A stretch of DNA of 64,000 nt from Neoscytalidium dimidiatum (taxonomy: Eukaryota > Ascomycota > Dothideomycetes > Botryosphaeriales > Botryosphaeriaceae). Location: positions 4,278,001 through 4,342,000 of the forward strand of contig CM074696.1 of the NCBI GenBank assembly GCA_037367355.1, given 5' to 3'. The position numbers were made by a program, and so were the translations under genes. Positions 34,310 through 43,495 of the stretch are shown here, in pieces. The notes under the pieces were generated by a model that was not told where the DNA came from, ran no database searches, and saw only the letters and a list, made by a program, of their open reading frames with translations. The first letter of the stretch is position 1; every line of letters starts with the position of its first letter.

Positions 34310-35687
34310 TCAAACCATCACGCCGCTGTCCTCCGAGTCCTGCTGCACATGCAACGTCAGTTCTGTCGTAGCTCAAAGGAAATGATAGAGAAGAAGGAGA
34401 GGCTTACCCTGACGCTCCTCGTCACGTAGATGCGGGAAGCATCCGCGCTGGCGAGCTCCTCCTGGCTACTGTTCACATCGCCGCGCTCGTGGACGTACCA
34501 GTAGATCGCGGAGTCCCTGCCCCTGCCCCTGCGGCTAGCAGCAGAAGTAGTAGCACCAGCGCTCTGCAGCTCGATATCGACGGCGTTCTGGGCGACGGGC
34601 AGACCGCTGGAGCCGCTCTCGCCGCTTCCGCCGCTGCGGACGGCCTTGACACGGGTGGAGCGCCAAAAGACGGCGAAGGCGGGGGCGCAGCCGATCATGA
34701 CGGCGATGGAGGCCTCGACCTCGGCCCACAGGGCGAGCCAGGACGACGACGGGGTGGACGAATTGCCAGCCTTGACGCCGATCTGGATGACGCGGATGGT
34801 GGACGCGGCGATGCAGATCAGGCCGCAGCCGAAGATCGCGCCGACGCCGACTTTCTTGGTCCGCGGCATCTGGAGCTTCCAGATGAGCTGGATCGGGAGC
34901 GCCATGACTTTTTTTTTCCTGCGTGTTAGCGGTGGGAGTTTTTTTGGGGGGAGTCGGTGGTTGTACATACTCAGGATGTTGGTGAGGGCGTCAACGGCGT
35001 AGGAGAAGTAGAGGCTGATGATCTGGGCTTTGACGTCGCGAGGTGTGCCACATTGACCTGGCCTAAGATTAAAAAGTGGAAAAGCGTTTCTGATATGATG
35101 GAGGGGACAAACCGGGTGTGAACCATGCATGCATGCTGCTACAAGAAGTGAAGCTAGTGGCGACAGCTCCACAGAAAGCCTGATTTGGAAAATCTTTAGC
35201 AAAGAGCAAATTTTGGGGGAGTGGGGAGAGGATTTGGATGAGCTGGCCCTACCAGCACGCAGAACGCAACCAAGATGCGCCACAGGATCATGTAGGTGCG
35301 CAGGCCGTCCATCAGGCGGCGGTAGAAGAACAGGAGAGAAAACTTGGCCAGCCAGAGCGCGACCCAAAGGAGTATGGTGTTCGAGAAGAAGATCTTGATG
35401 ATGAAGAGGGAGTCGTCAATGATCTCCGGATAAGGCTCCGCTTGACCGTCGACCACGTCGGAAACGTGGTACAGACGGGGCGTGACGACCATGTAGCAGA
35501 CGGTCAAGGCCATGAAAGCGAGCCAGGCGCAGAAGAGAAGAACGTCTTCGATTTGGTAGGCCTTGTTGTTCAAGTAGCGAACGATAAAGCGAGTGATGAC
35601 AGTAGCTGTGGTGACTCCCAGCAGGCTAGTGCCCGTGGCGTTCAGGGCGCCGGCCGAGAAGTAGTTCTGGTTGGCGGAACTGGCCAT
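34310..35687 (-). CDS. rhodopsin-domain integral membrane protein, middle unresolved
   Basis: Member of the fungal rhodopsin-domain (SAT4-like, PF20684) seven-helix family, whose members have no settled function. Exon 1 (35687 to about 35255) carries helices 1-3 with YQIEDVLLFCAWLAF and WLAKFSLLFFYRRLMDGLRTY. A later exon reads GQCGTPRDVKAQIISLYFSYAVDALTNIL (to 34971). The next (34907-34408) gives IMALPIQLIWKLQMPRTKK and the last helices, and a short last exon (34342-34310) ends in an acidic tail. Between exon 1 and the GQCG exon (about 35060-35255) the usual helix with a CxPF-W-like segment is absent, and no GT/AG pair I tested keeps frame except a weak one. The gene may be damaged or contain an exon I cannot see. 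Confidence 0.65.
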
Positions 35688-36883
35688 CGTGGACGGATGT
35701 TGTGAAGTGGAGCGAAGAAGCAGAGGTGGTGGAGGATGAGGATGAGGAGGAGGAGGAGGAGGTTGTGGCTAGGGCGGTGGATAGATCTTCAGCATGGAGG
35801 TTGATGCCCACGAGCACGAGGCAGCGCAAAACGGGTCAGCAGGAGCCTGTAGTGAATGATGCTTCTAGAACCCGGTAGTGAATGCAGAACCTGGTAGTGA
35901 ATGAATGGCAGCAGAGCAGCAGCGGCGCAACCCCGGATTGTGAATTGCTATATGCACGCCGCCAAGTCACCACGCGGATAGAGGTGCAATAGTGCAGCAG
36001 CAAGAGCGTAGCGGCAGATGCATTTTGAACTGCGAGGACGCCTCGGTGCGCCAACCAGCGAGCAGAGGCGGGCTCGGCGATAGCTTGACTGGCAGCGTCC
36101 TGGGCAAGAAGTGCATCTCCCTCACTTTGGTGGCGGACGCAGTGCGGTTACGCAAGGAAGAAGCGCCCAGCAAGCCCATGCCTACGGTAGCACTGCGTGT
36201 TACTAAGCCCGCCGAAGCGAGCGGCCGTCCTGCGGGCCACCCCTAGGAATCCGTGGTCTCGCGCAGTCGCTGGCGCAAGGGAGCAGCAAGACACGCGAGC
36301 CAGGTGCCAGGCTGGCTGAAGAGCGTACAGGCCTTGCATTCTCCACCCTGAACCATTGGCCCGTGTGACAGAACGGGATGGGAATGCGTGACGCCTGCTG
36401 ATACCCGCGGCCGGGAGGGCAAACGGCAGCCGGGCTCCGAGACCGAAGGGCGGCCGACGTGCGCGAGAGGGAGCGTTGGCCTTGGTGGTGGTGACGGACG
36501 AGGTGCAAACTCGGGCCAGTGGGCGGGGACGGGCCTGAGCCGCGCGGGGACGTGGGCGTGGAGCGCCACCGCGCGGGCCGCTCCCCATGTGCCCGCCCCA
36601 TGCTCCTCCTCCGCCTCATCCTGGCACATCTCGCCCACTCTCCTTGCGCGACCGCCACATTTACCTTTGTTTACCTGCCCGTTCGACTCTGGCGGCCGGG
36701 TGGGTATGCTCCTTCGCGCAATCTCCTTGTCAGTCCAAACGCGAGCGTTTCCCTCCTGGGCCATCCGCAACTGGTTATGAAGAGCCCGCCCAGCATGCTG
36801 CCGTCCAGTATGCCTATTCTGCAAATTTATTTTCGCTCCCTCGCGCCCTAGCACCTGCCGTTGCCGCGCTCCCCTGCTTCACC
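35688..36883. promoter_or_regulatory. divergent intergenic region, rhodopsin-domain / FAD oxidase
   Basis: 1.2 kb between two divergent start codons. Contains a GAGGATGAGGA-type purine repeat at about 35736-35762. Frames on either strand look like GC-driven noise. Confidence 0.45.
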
Positions 36884-38936
36884 ATGCCGTTGATCTTGCT
36901 TCTGGCGCTCTTTCTGACTGGTGTGCTCGCCCAGGGTGCCCCTAAGCCGCCTGACAGCGATCCCCGAGCCGCGCTGGCCCGCCTGCTGGGCGCTCCGCTC
37001 GAACAGCTTCCAGAAGCTCAGCTTGTCGCGGCCCTTGACGCCGGATCGACGAATGGCTATGCTTGTTCCTTTGCCGTATGTCTCAACCGCCAGCCCCGCT
37101 TCAGGCCTCTGCTGACGACCAATGACATCGCCAGTGCTTTGCCCTCGCTCTCCGCTATGGCGCAAGCGTAGCGCAGCAGGGCAGCCAGGGTTATCATTGC
37201 TTCGAAGACGAATTTTGGTCCGTCCAGCAGGCCAGCGTCCGTCCGTCCTGCATCTTCCAACCCGGCTCTGCCAAAGAAGTTTCTGTTGCTGTCCAGGTAT
37301 CCCAGCTGTTACAGTGTCCTTTCGCCGTTAAAAGCGGAGGACACGCTGCTTTTGCTGGTGCTTCCAACATTCCTGGCGGCATAACAATCGACATGAAATT
37401 GATGAACGAAGTGGATCTTGCCCCAAACAAAGCCGTAGCATCGCTCGGGCCCGGTGCAAAATGGTTCGACGTTTATTCAGCACTTGAGCCGGAGGGCCTC
37501 GCGGTTGTCGGAGGCCGTGTCTCTGCGATTGGCGTTGGCGGCTTGACTCTGGGTGGTGAGGTTTTGGAGTTTTTCCCATCGCGGACAGTCGCATAGCTAA
37601 CAATCCTCGCAAGGCGGCATATCCTTCTTCTCCGGGCTCTATGGCTGGGCATGTGACAACGTTGTCGAGTTCGAGGTATGTGGTTTGCTTTTCCTTTCCT
37701 TTCCCGTTCCGATGTAGCACGAGGCTGGGCGATCTGCAAGCGTCAGATCCTCCAGCTGCCTACCAAGTACCCATGTCATCCCAGATATATTGGAATCGCG
37801 GGAGTTCTTCCGCTCGTTACCGGCAGCTGGAATGCCGGTCATGCGTGCTTGAAAACGCCACCAGATACGCAAAACCGCTCCGCTTGCATGTCCAGGCCGA
37901 AAACAAGCATACTGCAAAGCTTGTACAAATTCATCAGGCATCTCGGGGCTGACAGTTGTTTGGTTAGGTGGTGACCGCCAACGGTTCTATAATCAACGTC
38001 AGCCATGAAGTGGAGTCCGACCTTTTCTGGGCGCTCAGGGGCGGCGGTAACAACTTCGGCATCGTCACCCGCTTCAACGTATCGACTTTTCCGCAGGACC
38101 TCATGTGGGGTGGGGGACGTCTTCATCGACTGGACCAGAGAGACAAGATTATCGACGCTTTCACAAGTTTCGGTTTCAACTCCCCACAGGACCCAAAGGC
38201 GGCCATGATCCTGTCCTTTGCCTACTCTGATGGATCGTACCTAGCGCAAATTGACATGCAATACGCAGACCCTGTACGCGATCCACCAATTTTCGAGAAC
38301 TTCACTTCGACGGCTATACCCGGCGCGGTCACGGACACCACAATGGTTCGGTCACTCTCGAATTTGACGCAATTGTTCAACGAGTCCAATCCCGACGGCT
38401 TGCGGCAGACGTATTGGACGGCGACATACAGAAACGACCCGGAGCTGGTCTCGTTCATACTGGATACCTATATCGAGGAGGTTGACCCCATCCGGAACTG
38501 TACCGGGCTCTTGCCGGCTGCGACGCTGCAATTCATCACTACACCAATGATGGCGCGCATGAGGGAAAGAGCTGGTAATGCACTCGGCCTGCAGAATGAG
38601 GAGGAGCCGCTCCTGTTGCTGAACCTCAACACCATGTGGCGAAGCGAGGAGGACGACGATGCCGTCCTTGGCGCCGCCGACAACATTATTCGGAGAGTGA
38701 ATGAGCGAGCGCAAGCCATGGGCCTCAGCCACGACTACATTTACATGAATTATGCCAGCCAGTACCAGAATCCGGTCGCGGGTTATGGCAAGGAGAACAA
38801 AGAGCGACTGACGGCGATTGCGGAGAAGTACGATCCGGACAGGGTATTTCAGAAGTTGCAACCAGGCTACTTCAAGCTCGGTGGTGCACCCAAGACTGCC
38901 TGTGTGGGCTCGATAACGTGTTTTGGGAAGAATTAG
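36884..38936 (+). CDS. secreted FAD-linked oxidoreductase (FAD_binding_4/BBE)
   Basis: Four exons (36884-37075, 37135-37555, 37614-37675, 37968-38936) join in phase to 547 residues. Signal peptide at the start (LILLLALFLTGVLAQG). The FAD-binding PCMH domain contains QCPFAVKSGGHAAFAG (the His is the usual covalent flavin attachment site), VGGRVSAIGVGGLTLGGGIS, WACDNVVEFEVV and WALRGGGNNFGIVTRF. The C-terminal substrate domain ends with the BBE-like NPVAGYGKENKERLTAIAEKYDP and FQKLQPGYFKLGG. Such enzymes oxidise alcohols, sugars or secondary metabolites using O2. The substrate is unknown and no biosynthetic core gene is near. The third intron (37676-37967) is 292 bp, much longer than the other two (58-59 bp). 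Confidence 0.9.
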
Positions 38937-39313
38937 TTGGATGGCAGAGTTGTGCTGTGTTGCGTTTCGTCCTTCCCGAGTATACTTTTTCGGCATCGTG
39001 CATGCAGCCAACGTGCGGTTGCGCGTCAGCGTACATATCATAGCCCTCCCGAATTGATCAAGCCCTCCGCCTATTGTTAAGCCACCTCATGTGAATCCCG
39101 CTCTCTCTCTCTCTCGATCTCGTGCAGTATGAGGCGTTCGTGGTCTTCGGGTCCCTCGGGCAAGTCTTGCCCAGACTGGGTTCGCTTTGATCATCCGTGA
39201 CTCGACTGTTACCACAGCTGGTGATGAAGATCAGCCACGCGGTAGAGACAAATTATCTCGGTCACAGGTGCCCATCCGTTCGTGCCAACACGCGCACCCG
39301 CCACCCAACGCGC
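38937..39313. other. convergent 3' spacer
   Basis: Lies between two converging genes. Contains a short (CT)n run near 39096-39114. Nothing else. Confidence 0.5.
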
Positions 39314-39913
39314 TCAGTTCTGCCTGGGCTTGACCAGCCCGTCGTGTACCAGGTAATACACGACCGTGCTGTCATCTTCCACTATGCCCAGCATAACCCG
39401 CTTCGTCGTCCTCCACCTGTTGTTCACCGGCTCCGCCTGCGCGCTCTCCTCGATCGGCGGCGGCGGCACCTCCCCGATGGCGTCGAACACGTCGCCCATG
39501 CGCCTCAGGCTCCAGCTCTCGCGCAGGTGAGCGGGGCACACCCACTCGCGTTCGGGGGCGGGCTCGGCGACCGTCTCGCCGGCCTTCTTCCGGCGCGCGT
39601 CCTCCCTCAGCAGCTCGACCTGCTCGTCCGGGTGGACGTAGAGGCGGCGGGGCGGCAGGCCGGACAGGAGCGGGCGCGGCAGCGGGGCGTGGTGCGGCGG
39701 GAGGGGCGAGCGGGTGTGCAGGCGCAGCTGGGTCCACTGGTGCTGGTGCCGCAGGTTGTGCTGGACCTGCAGCGCGAGCGCGTGGTGCGCCGCCGTCTGC
39801 GGCGCCGGCGGCGGGCGGCGAGGCTGCGCCGTCTGGATGTGCGTCGCCAGCGCGCTGAGGGCGGGGAGCGGGCCTGCTTCGTCCGGTCGTGTCGCGGGAG
39901 CGGTGGCGCTCAT
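39314..39913 (-). CDS. SEN15: tRNA-splicing endonuclease subunit Sen15
   Basis: Intronless, 199 residues. The C-terminal part (RRLYVHPDEQVELLRE, SWSLRRMGDVFDAIGEVP, RTTKRVMLGIVEDDSTVVYY, LVHDGLVKPRQN) is the Sen15 fold and its diagnostic last beta-strand. Sen15 is the non-catalytic partner in the Sen2-Sen34-Sen54-Sen15 nuclease that excises tRNA introns. The N-terminus is Pro/Ala/His-rich and poorly conserved, as usual in fungi. I chose the ATG at 39913 (MSATAPATRPDE); an in-frame start further upstream falls in a low-complexity leader. Confidence 0.85.
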   Translation of the reverse strand: MSATAPATRPDEAGPLPALSALATHIQTAQPRRPPPAPQTAAHHALALQVQHNLRHQHQWTQLRLHTRSPLPPHHAPLPRPLLSGLPPRRLYVHPDEQVELLREDARRKKAGETVAEPAPEREWVCPAHLRESWSLRRMGDVFDAIGEVPPPPIEESAQAEPVNNRWRTTKRVMLGIVEDDSTVVYYLVHDGLVKPRQN

Positions 39914-40806
39914 GGTGATTGGGGGGTGGGGGGAAGTGGTGGATAGATAGGGCAATTCGTTCGGAATAAGCTTTTCTTTTTTTTTTTTTTACCGTCTCGC
40001 TGGCGTCTGGGCGGAGCGGAGGTGAGAGCGAGAGCGTGTGCGGGGAGAATATCTGGCTGGCGAGGAAGAAGAGGAAGAGGAAGAGGAGTCCGAATACGCG
40101 GTACGATACACGAAAAATCAGGTAGAAAATGCGGCTGACTCGCGACCAAGGAAGGCGATCGGACCGCGGTGCGAGCCCGGCAGATCCTGGCGTTGATCTC
40201 CTGTAGCTGCTCGCCGCAGCGGCCTGGACCGTTTGCCTGCCCATCCACTCACTCGCTGTCAACGCGTCGCCCTGCGCAGCTGAGGAAAAAAAACCCGAAT
40301 ACGATTTAATGAACAGCCTACTCATCCTAGCCTAGAGCTCATGGCAGCATCAACCGCCAAATGGCTTCCGCTACCCGTCTTGGCCAGCGCTGGGCGCACC
40401 ACTACTTATTACATCCCTCGCCCCATCCCGTCCCTGTTTTCTGCAGCTTGGCCCTGCAACGACGCGACGACGACAGCTGTTTTGTGTGATATGCCACCCG
40501 CCCTTTCAATTGGCACCTAGCCCCGTCGCAGAGTCACACCCGTCCACCCGTCCACCCGTCCCCCGTGGCGCAGCAGCAGCCAAACAACCTTCCCCGCCTG
40601 ATTCGTCCCTCGCGCCCCACGCGCCAGCCACAAAAGGTGCCCATCCCTCCAAGCTGTTTCCCCAAAAAAACCAAGGCAGCTCAATCCCAGACGACCGCTC
40701 ACATGCATTTGATATAGGCCAAGACCTCGAAATTCGCCTCCTCCTTCTTTCCTCCCAAAATAAAACACCCCTCCCACCCGCTCCCACAACGGAGCCCAGC
40801 CCAACC
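39914..40806. promoter_or_regulatory. divergent intergenic region, SEN15 / DUF2985
   Basis: About 0.9 kb. Contains a T-tract near 39979-39990 and three tandem CCACCCGTC units near 40538-40562. The last 200 bases are a C/A-rich leader. Confidence 0.45.
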
Positions 40807-42537
40807 ATGGCGTCCGCCTCCCCAACCCCAAACAACAACACCGGCGACGCCAGCCCTCCATCACCAACACCACCCCCGGCCACAGACTCCCCAACAACAA
40901 CATCATCACCACCGCCGCCGACATCCTCCTCCGCCCGCCCAGCCTTCCCACCCCGCAACGGCTCCTCGACGCCCTCCTCCTTCGCCAGCACCGCCACCCA
41001 CCGCCTGCGCACCGCCTCCCTCAAGCTGCTCGACACCGACCTGCCCCCCGGCTTCATGGCCGCCACGGGCGGCACCGCCGCGCGCATGCACTCGTTCTCG
41101 GAGATCCGCCGGGGCAGCCTGGGCGGCACGCCGACGAGCCCGACGGCCGCGCGCGAGGAGGGCTGGAGCGCAGGAGGAGGAGGAGGAGGAGGAGGAGGAG
41201 GAGGAGGAGGAGGAGGAGGAGGAGGCAGGAGGTTCAGCAGGACGGGGACGGGTTTGAGTTTCGGTGGCGTGGGAAAGGGCAAGGAGGAAGGAGGTGAGGC
41301 GGGGGTGGTGAAGGAGGACGAGGAGGACGAGGGGACGGCGCTGGAGACGCTGCGGTCCGTGACGAACGAGTCTGAGTCTGGCGCGGCGGTGAAGGAGGGA
41401 GAGAAGGAGGAAGAGGGAGGAGAGAGGAAGGACGGGAACGGCGGTGCTGCGGGAATCGCCAAGGACTCGACGGCGTCGAGCGCGACGCGCACCGTGACCG
41501 CCGAGACGGAGACGAAGCCCGACGTCGTCGAGTACGCGAACGGATATCAGCCGCCGCCCGAGCTGCCCTGGACGACGTCCACCGCCCTGGCGCTCAAGGC
41601 GTTCTGGAAGTGGTTCCTGACGATCCCCGGATTCCTGATCACGCTTTACGTACGCTCCATCCCCAACTCCCCAAGCACCAATCTCTCACAACACAACCAC
41701 CCCCCGGGTCACTAACGATCTTCCCCCAAACCGCAGGGCCTCAACGTCGTCGCCTGGGGCGGCATGCTCTTCCTCCTCCTCTGCAACGCCGCGCCCGCCA
41801 TGTGCCACCCCTCCTGCAACGACATCAACTCCCCGCGCCGCATCTGGATCGAGATCGACTCGCAGATCCTCAACGCGCTCTTCTGCGTCACCGGCTTCGG
41901 CCTGATCCCCTGGCGCTTCCGCGACCTGTGGTGGTGGGCCGTCTGGCGCCTGGGCGTCGGCCCGCGCGCCTGGGGCCGCACCCGCGCCGAACGCCGCCTC
42001 CACGGCCTCCGCGTCCTCGCCGGCATCAACCGCGCCTGGTTCCGCCTGCCCGGCAGCGAGCGCCTGCCGCCCGCCTTCCCGGCCCACGTCGACCCGCAGG
42101 ACCCGCGCGCGCCCGCCCGGCCGGGCAAGGACGGCGCGGTCGACGTCGCCGCCGCCGCCGCGCTGCCCGCCGACGTCGACGAGGGCGCGCTCCCGCTCCC
42201 GACCTGGAAGACGCCCGACCCGCCGCCCACGGGCGTGCGCGCCCCGCCCACCGCCGGCCGCTGGAAGCTCGACTTCGTCGTCTGGTGCAACGTCTGGAAC
42301 ACCTTCTTCCAGGCCTGCCTGGCCGGCTTCATGTGGGGCATGGACCGCCGCGAGCGCCCGTCCTGGTCGACCGGCCTGTTCGTCGCCCTGGCCTGCATCG
42401 TCGCCGGCCTGGGCGGCCTCTGCGTGTTCCTGGAGGGCAGGGCGGTCAAGAAGGTCGAGGGCGTGCCGATGGAGTCGTGGCGGAAGGGGGAGCGCGAGAG
42501 GGAGGGCAGGGCGGATGAGGAGGCGGGCAAGAAGTAG
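40807..42537 (+). CDS. DUF2985 multi-pass membrane protein with poly-Gly tract
   Basis: Two exons (40807-41649, 41737-42537; 87-bp intron) give 547 residues. Residues 1-250 are disordered: Pro/Ser/Thr-rich, then an 18-Gly run coded by a GGA microsatellite, then Glu-rich. The conserved part follows: a helix pair around WKWFLTIPGFLITLY and LNVVAWGGMLFLLLCNAAP, the DUF2985 signature around HPSCNDINSPRRIWIEIDSQ and NALFCVTGFGLIPWRFRDL, then two more helices (FVVWCNVWNTFFQACLAGF and the GLFVALACIVAGLGGL region). Function of DUF2985 is unknown; probably an endomembrane or plasma-membrane protein with a long cytosolic N-terminus. Confidence 0.85.
41173..41225. repeat. (GGA)n microsatellite inside a coding exon
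   Basis: About 17-18 uninterrupted GGA units coding for the poly-Gly tract of the DUF2985 protein. In frame. Confidence 0.95.
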
Positions 42538-43495
42538 GGACGCGATGGTGGTGGTATTGGATTCGGTGTGATAGAGGATTAAAGATACCCCAATTCTTTT
42601 TTTTTTTTTTGGCCTTTAATGGTATGACGATACAAAGACTTTGTTGTGATGGAGATGTCTTTGTGAACGCAGTAATACGAGAGGGGTGATATAGCAGCAT
42701 AGACATTGCATAGACTTTCCCCAAGTAGAAATGGTGGCTGAAGAAATGTGACACTGGCCTCCGGGAACGAGGCGACAATGTCAGACAAAGGCTGAGGTTA
42801 CGAGAGCGCCCCGTTGCTGTAGCAGGGTGTTAGATGGGCTCGCCTGAAAGCCATTCCCATAAAAGCCTGACCGTAGGCAATCGCAGTCCGGGCGCTGTCC
42901 TAGATCCGAATCCGCACGGGAGAGAGCTCATCGGGGAACAACGTTGAAGAAAATCGCAGTGATGAATTTGTCCCGACGTTCGAAGTTCCGAGAAATTACC
43001 GGAATGGGAAGCTTGCATGGAACAAAACTAAACCCCAATCTGCATAGCCGGTGAATGGCGGAGGGGACGAAGGATAGTGATGAGAGAAGGAGAGCTCATC
43101 CACTTTCTATGTGCTCGTAACTCTACCCACATCCTCAGACGTTCGCCGTTCGAAGTCGTAAAGCTTTCCTCAAGCAGAAAAGCAGCATGACTTCGCTCAA
43201 ACCCCATCACGTCACGAGCGCACATTCGACAAAGATACCGCCACGAACGCAAACCTGGCATTCATAAACTAGACCCAATCGTAACGCTCATCGCACTCTA
43301 ACTAAGCAAAGTCAAAGCCAACGTTGAAGCATCTAAGCAACCCGCCCCCGAAACCGGGCCTGAGCCAGTACCAGTCTGTCCGCCATCTTCCCTCTACCAT
43401 ACCCTTCTACCGAGTCTTATCCACGGTCGAGGAGAAAGCATACCCTGCCCCCTCATCAATCAAAAAACCCCCTCCCCCCATATGAGCATCCCGAC
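42538..43495. other. convergent 3' spacer, no supported gene
   Basis: Nearly 1 kb between converging genes. T-tract at about 42598-42610. No ORF with coding character. Confidence 0.5.

Noticed and set aside
33324..34385. 353-codon plus-strand ORF spanning the A-tract and hairpin
   Set aside because: Built from low-complexity Lys/Arg/Pro sequence across noncoding repeats.
31347..38936. Possible secondary-metabolite cluster (transporter, membrane protein, FAD oxidase)
   Set aside because: No PKS, NRPS, terpene synthase, DMATS, P450 or cluster regulator is present; the grouping looks coincidental.
41610..42518. 302-codon plus-strand ORF overlapping DUF2985 exon 2
   Set aside because: Arg/Pro-rich out-of-frame reading of the real exon.
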